Assembly: GCA_030592355.1 (NCBI GenBank)
Contig: JAUVJE010000138.1
Location: forward strand, 1-6,658
Reading direction: 5' to 3'
DNA: 6,658 nt
From: Clostridia bacterium
Lineage (GTDB): Bacteria; Bacillota; Clostridia; DUPQ01
In this document: piece after piece, positions 1 through 4,760 of the stretch
How the letters are laid out: each line of letters opens with the position of its first letter
How positions within the stretch are numbered: the stretch's first letter is position 1
Made by a program: the position numbers and the translations under genes
The notes under the pieces: model-generated
What the model saw: only the letters and a program-made list of their open reading frames with translations
The model's database searches: none
Told to the model about the DNA's origin: nothing

Positions 1-140
1 CCCATTTTAGAAACTGTCTCATCGTCAGTTCTAAGTATATCTTTTAACGTTCTTGAATCATCGCCTAGGAATCCGTGGGCTGTATATGCCCCCGGCTGCA
101 TGTTTTCCTGTATTAATTTCATTTTTGGATTCTGTTTCAT
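1..140 (-). CDS. Conserved-looking protein of unknown function, N-terminal part only (last visible gene of the nqr operon)
   Basis: An open frame begins with ATG at 140 and runs off the left edge, giving 46 full codons. The visible part starts MKQNPKMKLI and continues with a Gly-rich segment (PGAYTAHGFLGDD, residues 16-28), then a charged, probably helical stretch (TLKDILRTDDETVSKM). It has no signal peptide, membrane segment or cysteine so far, so it looks cytoplasmic. The ribosome binding site GGTGAT lies at 144-149, just before the ATG. Only 10 bases separate it from the nqrF stop codon, so it is very probably translated from the nqr mRNA. It is not NqrM, which is a small membrane-anchored Cys-rich protein, and the visible start does not suggest ApbE, which is normally exported. 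I do not recognise the family. Reality as a gene is well supported by RBS, spacing and codon use; function is unknown. Confidence 0.75.
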   Translation of the reverse strand, partial: MKQNPKMKLIQENMQPGAYTAHGFLGDDSRTLKDILRTDDETVSKM

Positions 141-150
141 AATATCACCA

Positions 151-1248
151 CTAAAATTTATCGTAATAGATTAATTCTTCTTTGAAATCCATGAATGTGA
201 GAACTTTCACACAGGCATTAATCATTCCGGGACTGCCGCATAAATAAGCGTGTTTTCCATTTCCTGTATCAATATACTTTTTCATAACATCTGTTACCAA
301 GCCCGTTTCGCCCTTCCAGTTATCTTCCGGGACAGCATTAGATAATGCAGGTATGTACTTAAATTTCGGATATTCCTTTTCAAGACCCCTGAAGAAATCT
401 GTATGATATAAATCTCTTACCCCAACCGCACCGAAGAAAAAAAACATTTCTTTATCAAGACCTTTTTCAATTATATCCATAATAATAGACTTAATTGGAG
501 CCATGCCCGAGCCGCCTGCCATAAATATGTATTGATTGCTGTCATCTCTTCTGTAAAAATCACCGTAAGGACCTGTAATCCTAACACGGTTGCCTTTATT
601 AATATGCTCATGCATATATGTTGTACACAGTCCCCCGGGAACTCTTCTTATAATCAATTCTACTCCGTTGCTGTCTGATGGCACAGAAGATATTGAATAT
701 GCCCTGATTGCCTTTTCCTTAATCTTTCCATAAGGCTTGGTTTCAATCTGCATATACTGACCGGCTTTGAACTTTATATCTTCATCTTCATCAAAATCAA
801 ACCTGAATTCCTTTATATCATGGGTCATATCAGTAATCCGTGAAACTGTAGCATTATACTCTTTTATATTAAATAATTCTTCCGGGATACTGATTTTAAT
901 GTCTTTTTTTATTTTTACCAGACATGATAGCCTTACTCCGTTTTTAACCTCATCCGGCGTAAGAAACGGCTCCTCTGTAGGAAGCAGCGGACCTGCGCCA
1001 TCAATTACTTGTATTTTGCATAGACCGCAGGTAGCCTTTCCACCGCAGGCTGATGGTATGAAAATTTTATTTGATGCAAGAGATGATAAAAGCGAGCTAC
1101 CGCCTTCTACGGTCAGTTCTTTTTCACCTTCATTGATATCAATTTTGCATTCTCCGTAATTGTTCAGAAATTTTTCCGCAACAATTATAAGCACCGTGAG
1201 TATGGTGGCTATTCCTGTAACACTAAGAATGGTTTTTAAAATTTCCAT
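151..1248 (-). CDS. nqrF: NQR-type NADH oxidoreductase subunit F (NADH/FAD/[2Fe-2S] subunit)
   Basis: NqrF is the electron-input subunit of the Na+-pumping NADH:quinone oxidoreductase: it oxidises NADH on the cytoplasmic side and passes electrons through FAD and a [2Fe-2S] cluster to the membrane subunits. The 365-residue product has one N-terminal membrane helix (about 5-24) and a plant-type ferredoxin domain (about 33-122) with ligands C68, C74, C77 and C109. The FAD-binding domain (about 130-232) contains RAYS at 182-185 and GPYGDF at 226-231. The NADH-binding domain has GGSGMAP at 245-251 and CGSP at 337-340, and the protein ends in an aromatic Phe, as expected for a ferredoxin-reductase fold. 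Vibrio NqrF is about 408 residues; most of the shortfall lies between QIE (167-169) and RAYS, where roughly 30 residues are missing. The start is preceded by GCAGGAGAGGGC, a good ribosome binding site, 12 bases after the nqrE stop. Identification is firm; the acceptor of the whole complex is not, because nqrA is missing. Confidence 0.95.
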   Translation of the reverse strand: MEILKTILSVTGIATILTVLIIVAEKFLNNYGECKIDINEGEKELTVEGGSSLLSSLASNKIFIPSACGGKATCGLCKIQVIDGAGPLLPTEEPFLTPDEVKNGVRLSCLVKIKKDIKISIPEELFNIKEYNATVSRITDMTHDIKEFRFDFDEDEDIKFKAGQYMQIETKPYGKIKEKAIRAYSISSVPSDSNGVELIIRRVPGGLCTTYMHEHINKGNRVRITGPYGDFYRRDDSNQYIFMAGGSGMAPIKSIIMDIIEKGLDKEMFFFFGAVGVRDLYHTDFFRGLEKEYPKFKYIPALSNAVPEDNWKGETGLVTDVMKKYIDTGNGKHAYLCGSPGMINACVKVLTFMDFKEELIYYDKF

Positions 1249-1260
1249 GCCCTCTCCTGC

Positions 1261-1860
1261 TTATTGTATCGTAAAAATTCCCGAAAATCCCATGAAAGCC
1301 ATGGCCATAAGACCGATTATTATAAAGGTGAGGCCCGGCCCTACCAGCCCCGCGGGCACCTTACTCTTGTTTGTTTTTTCTCTTATAGCGGCAAGGGTTG
1401 AAATTGCCAGCCACCAGCCCAATCCGCTTCCGGCTCCAAAAAGAAGCGACTGAAGGAAATTATAATCTCTGATTACCATGAAAAGACTTATCCCAAGTAT
1501 TGCGCAATTTACGGTAATAAGCGGAAGAAAAATCCCAAGCTTTATATGTAACTCCGGCAGAAACCTATCCATGGCCAGCTCAATTATCTGAACTGATGCT
1601 GCAATTACTATTATGAAAACCACATATCTCAGATATTCCAGCTCAAGCGGAACCACTATGAATTTGTATACAGCAAAATTAATAACGGTGGTGAAAATCA
1701 TTACCAGAGTGACCGCCTTGCCAAGTCCTGACGCTGTCTTAAATTCATTGGAAATCGAAATGAAAGAACACATTCCAAGGAAATTAGTCAGCACCATGTT
1801 ACTGGTTATTATTGATGCGAAAAATATTATAAACGGGCTTATTTGCGGACTATCCATCAT
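1261..1860 (-). CDS. nqrE: NQR-type Na+-translocating oxidoreductase membrane subunit E
   Basis: NqrE is an integral membrane subunit that, with NqrD, forms a pseudo-symmetric pair holding an intramembrane [2Fe-2S] cluster between NqrF and the FMN of NqrC. The product is 199 residues, the usual family length, with about six hydrophobic helices. Family signatures are the NFLGMCSF segment with C31 and the LGIFLPLITVNCAI segment with C119; these cysteines match the cluster ligands of known NqrE. The C-terminal half has the typical GSGLGWW and IREK stretches and ends in MAFMGFSG. Two adjacent ATGs occur, at 1860 and 1857. The first makes a 4-base ATGA overlap with the nqrD stop and the second a 1-base overlap. 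Both follow a purine-rich site (GAAGGAAGGGG), so the exact start is undecided by one codon. RnfA of the RNF complex is a homologue, but the NqrF neighbour supports NqrE. Confidence 0.95.
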   Translation of the reverse strand: MMDSPQISPFIIFFASIITSNMVLTNFLGMCSFISISNEFKTASGLGKAVTLVMIFTTVINFAVYKFIVVPLELEYLRYVVFIIVIAASVQIIELAMDRFLPELHIKLGIFLPLITVNCAILGISLFMVIRDYNFLQSLLFGAGSGLGWWLAISTLAAIREKTNKSKVPAGLVGPGLTFIIIGLMAMAFMGFSGIFTIQ

Positions 1861-2489
1861 ATTGCCCCTTCCTTCTTAGATTCTTTTTTCTTTAAGCCCC
1901 GGTTCGTAATTCCCGATGCAATCCATATGATTATAGCTATCATGAAGAATGCGCCCGGAGGAACCACCATTATTGTCCAGTTGGTAAAGTTTAGGAAATT
2001 AACGTTAAATCCAAATACCGTCCCAAATCCGAGGATTTCCCTGATAAGCGCTATACACAGTAAAATTATCGTATAGCCTATTCCTGCAAAAAGACCGTCA
2101 AAAAATGAAATCACCGGCGTATTCTTGCGTGCAAAGGCTTCCGCTCTTCCCATAATAATGCAATTTGTTATGATAAGTCCGACATACGGGCCAAGCGCAG
2201 TGCTTATCTCAGGCATATTCGCCTTAATAAAAATATCTACGATTATTACATAAGCAGCGATAACAAGCGTTTGCACTATCATTCTGATTCTATCGGGTAT
2301 AAGATTTCTAAGCGCAGAAAGCGTAAAGCTTGAAAAAGCTGTGACGAACATAAGCCCCAGACCCATTACCAATGAATTTTCAAGTCTATTAGTTACAGCA
2401 AGAGCTGAGCATATACCCAAAATCTGCCGGATTACGGGATTTTCCCTCCAGAGATTCCTGTAGAAAACCGTTCTTAAATCATTTTTCAT
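1857..2489 (-). CDS. nqrD: NQR-type Na+-translocating oxidoreductase membrane subunit D
   Basis: NqrD is the partner of NqrE in the membrane; together they carry the intramembrane [2Fe-2S] centre and help couple electron flow to ion movement. The 210-residue product has about six membrane helices. It shows the conserved N-terminal NPVIRQILGICSALAVT segment with C27, and GLIITNCIIMGRAEAFA with C110 followed by the GRAEAFA signature (114-120). Both cysteines occupy the cluster-ligand positions of the family. The C-terminus is a short lysine-rich tail (GLKKKESKKEG), probably cytoplasmic. The start ATG lies inside the end of nqrC, with an 11-base overlap, and has a strong GGAGGA site at 2495-2500 placed 5 bases upstream within the nqrC coding region. 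This suggests coupled translation with its own strong initiation. RnfE is the RNF homologue; assignment as NqrD rests on sequence similarity and the nqrE-nqrF neighbours. Confidence 0.95.
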   Translation of the reverse strand: MKNDLRTVFYRNLWRENPVIRQILGICSALAVTNRLENSLVMGLGLMFVTAFSSFTLSALRNLIPDRIRMIVQTLVIAAYVIIVDIFIKANMPEISTALGPYVGLIITNCIIMGRAEAFARKNTPVISFFDGLFAGIGYTIILLCIALIREILGFGTVFGFNVNFLNFTNWTIMVVPPGAFFMIAIIIWIASGITNRGLKKKESKKEGAI

Positions 2490-3060
2490 CGGCTTCCTCC
2501 AGTTCCTGAAGTGTTGTATCCATTAAACCATTCAATATTTTTAAAACCGCATTTGATGTGGATGTGGCGCCTGTTATAGCGTCAAGTCCGGAATCATTGC
2601 CATATTCTATTACTGTCTCCAGCGATGCCCCGCGAAATTGTTCTTTATACCAATCCTCATCAATCCTGCCTCCCAGTCCCGGGGTTTCATTTTGATCTGT
2701 AAATGCCAGGCCTACGATGGATGAGTAGTCCGTGCTTACTCCGACAAATCCTCTTATGGTTCCCCATAATCCGGCTCCTTCAAAAGGAATCGCGTAAACA
2801 GTTTTATCCGAATTCATCATAATGGAGTAGTAAGTCACTTCGTTTAGTTTCTCTTCTGTGGCTTTATCATTAAAAACACCATTCACATCTACACCATCTG
2901 TATTTATACCAACAGATGCCAGTATTGAAGCCTTCATGGCCGTTTCTTCGTTTTTGGTAATTTTTTTCTTATATGCCGCATTCACTCCCGCCAGCAAACC
3001 CGTAAATATAATACTGACAACAGCCATGAAAATTATGGTATAAGTGTAACCTTTTTTCAT
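2479..3060 (-). CDS. nqrC: NQR-type subunit C, covalent-FMN subunit
   Basis: NqrC is anchored by one membrane helix and carries a covalently bound FMN on the outer face of the membrane, accepting electrons from the NqrD/E iron-sulfur centre. The product is 193 residues with an N-terminal hydrophobic helix (about 7-26). The FMN-binding domain contains GLWG (97-100), NETPGLGG (124-131) and the flavinylation motif D160-A-I-T-G-A-T166; the threonine of Dxx(S/T)GAT is the attachment residue used by the flavin transferase ApbE. GLWG favours NqrC over the RNF homologue RnfG, and NqrD/E/F downstream agree. However, Vibrio NqrC is about 257 residues, so this form is roughly 60 residues shorter and RnfG-like in size. 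The start overlaps the nqrB stop as ATGA (4 bases). No apbE is visible in the window, so maturation must depend on a gene elsewhere. Confidence 0.92.
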   Translation of the reverse strand: MKKGYTYTIIFMAVVSIIFTGLLAGVNAAYKKKITKNEETAMKASILASVGINTDGVDVNGVFNDKATEEKLNEVTYYSIMMNSDKTVYAIPFEGAGLWGTIRGFVGVSTDYSSIVGLAFTDQNETPGLGGRIDEDWYKEQFRGASLETVIEYGNDSGLDAITGATSTSNAVLKILNGLMDTTLQELEEADEK

Positions 3061-4034
3061 GCCGGCGCCTTCTTTCTTGCTTTTAACTCTTTGAGACTTC
3101 TTTCAAGTAGCGGAACAAACATATTGGCTACAAGAATCGCAAACATCATTCCCTCTGCAAACAATGCAAATGTCCTGATAACAGCAGTCAATATGCCGAT
3201 TGTCAGTCCATATACTATTCGCGCCGTATCGGTTTTGGGTGCTGTGACAGGGTCGGTCGCCATGAAAACTGCGCCAAAGATAACTCCTCCGGATAGTATT
3301 GAAAACAATGGGTCGGCGGCCGTTACGCCCGTAAAATATAAAATTGCAGTGACAATACTAAAACCGACAAGGCATGACACTATTACTTTCCATGATGCAG
3401 TTTTTTTAATGACAAGATATATTCCCGTAAGAATTAAAAGTATGGCAGCTGTCTCGCCCAAAGAACCTGCAACTCCACCATATGTCATTTTCCAATATCC
3501 TGCTATCTCACCTGTTTTATTAAAGTTTATCAATGGCGTAGCACTGGTTGCGGCATCAATTGAATTTGTGAATTTGATTAAGCCCCCCGGAAAGCCTGTG
3601 AATGGTTTTGTCCATGTAACCGTCATAAAAGCCGGGAAAGATATATAAATAAAGCATCTGCCTACCAGCGCCGGATTAAATATGTTTCTGCCAAATCCTC
3701 CGAATACTCCTTTCCCGAACACTATACCAAAAATGATTCCCACAGCGGCCACCCAAAAAGGAACCGACGGAGGTAATGTAAGGGTAAACAGTATGCAACT
3801 GACTAAAACCGCTTCGCTGACTTTAGCTTTTGCTCCGTTAATTCCACGCATAATCAGGTACTCGGAAATAACGCCGCAAACCATTACAATAGCAAGCAGC
3901 ATCAATACTCTTAGCCCGAAAAGATATACGGAATATAAAACAACCGGTATAAGGCTGTATATAACCGTCCGCATCATTTTTTGTTTTTGGAATTTGGTTT
4001 TAAGATCCAACCCGCTGTCCCCCGCAATATTCAA
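3057..4034 (-). CDS. nqrB: NQR-type subunit B, membrane covalent-FMN subunit (RnfD/NqrB family), first gene of the operon
   Basis: NqrB is the large membrane subunit that receives electrons on a covalent FMN and, in canonical NQR, passes them via riboflavin to quinone. The product is 325 residues with about nine to ten hydrophobic helices. Diagnostic segments are FGGFGRNIFNPALVGR (111-126), the flavinylation motif D160-A-A-T-S-A-T166 with T166 as the likely FMN site, GSLGE (190-194), FMATDPVTAP (257-266) and EGMMFAILVANMFVPL near the end. The start is TTG: an in-frame TAA lies two codons upstream, and AGGCGGA sits 6 bases before the TTG. The next ATG (codon 20) would shorten the cytoplasmic tail and has no better site. 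Vibrio NqrB is about 415 residues; this one lacks much of the N-terminal extension and is closer in size to RnfD. No nqrA lies upstream, where the next gene is divergent. RnfD is the main alternative, disfavoured by the NqrC/NqrF context. Confidence 0.9.
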   Translation of the reverse strand: MNIAGDSGLDLKTKFQKQKMMRTVIYSLIPVVLYSVYLFGLRVLMLLAIVMVCGVISEYLIMRGINGAKAKVSEAVLVSCILFTLTLPPSVPFWVAAVGIIFGIVFGKGVFGGFGRNIFNPALVGRCFIYISFPAFMTVTWTKPFTGFPGGLIKFTNSIDAATSATPLINFNKTGEIAGYWKMTYGGVAGSLGETAAILLILTGIYLVIKKTASWKVIVSCLVGFSIVTAILYFTGVTAADPLFSILSGGVIFGAVFMATDPVTAPKTDTARIVYGLTIGILTAVIRTFALFAEGMMFAILVANMFVPLLERSLKELKARKKAPA

Positions 4035-4040
4035 TATTTA

Positions 4041-4047
4041 TCCGCCT
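4041..4047 (-). promoter_or_regulatory. Ribosome binding site deciding the TTG start of nqrB
   Basis: Read leftwards, the bases are AGGCGGA, one mismatch from AGGAGGA, with a 6-base spacer to the TTG at 4034-4032. Because an in-frame stop (TAA) falls between this site and the TTG, no longer reading frame is possible, and this is the only convincing initiation site near the start of the frame. Confidence 0.6.
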
Positions 4048-4098
4048 ACAACTATTATATATGCTTTAAAATTTATTTAAAAGAAAATATGCAGCTAA

Positions 4099-4127
4099 AT
4101 TTTAATTTCCCCGTATATAAATACCAA
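4099..4127 (-). promoter_or_regulatory. Candidate sigma-A-type promoter of the nqr operon
   Basis: On the minus strand a -35-like TTGGTA (4127-4122) is followed after 17 bases by a -10-like TAAAAT (4104-4099). Transcription would begin near 4092 and give a leader of about 58 bases before the nqrB TTG. A perfect TATAAT also occurs at 4059-4054, but it has no good -35 box and would start transcription inside the ribosome binding site, so I prefer the upstream pair. This is a sequence-based prediction in AT-rich DNA where chance matches are common. Confidence 0.45.
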
Positions 4128-4161
4128 TATTTTTTCCAGGTTAAATAGCCTTATTTCAAAC

Positions 4162-4196
4162 AAGCATCCACGCATCCCAAGGATGTATGGATGCTT
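4162..4196. repeat. Strong inverted repeat in the divergent intergenic region, four GGATG-like half sites
   Basis: Two 16-base arms (4162-4177 and 4181-4196) flank a CAA spacer. They pair at all positions except one C/A mismatch and one G/T. Within each arm the unit occurs twice, 8 bases apart: GCATCC at 4164 and 4172, and GGATGT/GGATGC at 4181 and 4189. Less perfect outer arms follow (TTAAATAG at 4141-4148, CTATTTTAA at 4201-4209). The element lies between the two outward-facing promoter candidates, so it fits an operator for a dimeric or tetrameric regulator of both operons. It has no T-tract directly after either arm and no convergent gene to stop, which argues against an ordinary terminator. 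If transcription starts further out than I predict, it could instead be an RNA hairpin in a leader, or it may be a dispersed palindromic repeat. Confidence 0.6.
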
Positions 4197-4219
4197 AGCT
4201 CTATTTTAAACGCGGTTAT

Positions 4220-4247
4220 TTGCTAATCAATGCGTAAGTGATAAAAT
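4220..4247 (+). promoter_or_regulatory. Candidate promoter for the guanine deaminase-lipoprotein transcript
   Basis: TTGCTA at 4220-4225 and TAAAAT at 4242-4247 are separated by 16 bases and would start transcription near 4254, a very short leader before the ATG at 4270. The match is moderate (four of six and five of six consensus bases) and the spacing is one base short of optimal. The candidate lies just right of the inverted repeat. Confidence 0.35.
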
Positions 4248-4269
4248 GAATAAGGAAAGAAGTGATTAA

Positions 4270-4731
4270 ATGAACAAATTCATGGAACTTGCTTTAAAAG
4301 AAGCCAGAAAGGGAGTTTCGTCAGGAGACGGCGGCCCTTTCGGAGCTGTTATCGTGCAAGATGGCAAAGTCATTGCATCAGCTCACAACATGGTGCTTAA
4401 AAACAATGACCCCACAGCCCATGCAGAAATGCAGGCAATTCGAAAAGCCTGCAAACTCCTGGATTCTCCTCTTATTCCCGACTGTGAAATATATTCAACA
4501 TGCGAGCCCTGTCCCATGTGCCTGTCAGCAATAATGTGGGCGCGTATTCCAACAGTATATTACGGCTGTACAAAAAACGACGCTGAAAAAATCGGATTCA
4601 TCGATGCTTTTATCTACCATGTGCTGGAGGGCGGAGACGGTGATGTGCTGAACCGAATAAGTCTGGACCGCGATGGATGTCTTCCTTTGATGGAAGAATG
4701 GGATAAAGACCAGGACCATGGTACTTATTAG
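4270..4731 (+). CDS. guaD: Guanine deaminase (cytidine deaminase-like fold, Bacillus GuaD type)
   Basis: This is a cytoplasmic zinc enzyme predicted to convert guanine to xanthine and ammonia in purine salvage or catabolism. The 153-residue product (B. subtilis GuaD is about 156) has GGPFGAVIV (21-29), the zinc/catalytic motif HAE with H51 and proton-shuttle E53, and CEPCPMC (78-84) with zinc ligands C81 and C84. It also has N40 in the substrate region. Two traits separate it from tRNA adenosine deaminase TadA: the FIDAFIY segment with D112, matching the GuaD FDDSFIY segment, and a C-terminal tail ending in Tyr (Y153), which in GuaD reaches the active site of the domain-swapped partner. The ATG follows AAGGAAAGAAGTGATTAA, a modest ribosome binding site. 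It is transcribed away from nqrB; the lipoprotein gene starts 29 bases after its stop. Automatic annotation may call it TadA or a generic nucleoside deaminase; a related substrate such as guanosine cannot be excluded. Confidence 0.85.
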   Translation: MNKFMELALKEARKGVSSGDGGPFGAVIVQDGKVIASAHNMVLKNNDPTAHAEMQAIRKACKLLDSPLIPDCEIYSTCEPCPMCLSAIMWARIPTVYYGCTKNDAEKIGFIDAFIYHVLEGGDGDVLNRISLDRDGCLPLMEEWDKDQDHGTY

Positions 4732-4748
4732 TATTTATATTTTTTATT

Positions 4749-4754
4749 AAGGAG
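4749..4754 (+). promoter_or_regulatory. Ribosome binding site of the lipoprotein gene
   Basis: AAGGAG followed by a 6-base spacer precedes the ATG at 4761. It is a near-perfect site and fixes the start, which also places the signal peptide exactly at the N-terminus. No terminator hairpin is visible between the deaminase stop and this site, so read-through from the upstream gene is likely. Confidence 0.75.
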
Positions 4755-4760
4755 AAGCAA

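Noticed and set aside
767..1159. Plus-strand 130-codon open frame opposite nqrF
   Set aside because: Antisense shadow; the opposite strand has intact ferredoxin and FAD motifs, and this product is Ser-rich with no recognisable feature.
3091..3648. Plus-strand 185-codon open frame opposite nqrB, and a second one at 3682-4080
   Set aside because: Both lie entirely or almost entirely antisense to nqrB, lack convincing ribosome binding sites, and translate to compositionally odd Ile/Thr/Pro-rich sequences without family features.
151..4034. Calling the operon RNF (rnfCDGEAB)
   Set aside because: The last recognised gene encodes a ferredoxin-FAD-NADH NqrF rather than the RnfB ferredoxin-like subunit, no RnfC is present, and the gene order B-C-D-E-F matches nqr.
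4064..4083. AT-only imperfect inverted repeat (CTTTAAA / TTTAAAAG) upstream of nqrB
   Set aside because: One base out of register, made of A/T runs only and expected by chance in such AT-rich DNA; too weak to call a hairpin or operator.
4162..4196. Reading the intergenic palindrome as a Rho-independent terminator
   Set aside because: Neither side is followed by a clean T-run and both neighbouring genes start, rather than end, here; operator or repeat is a better description.
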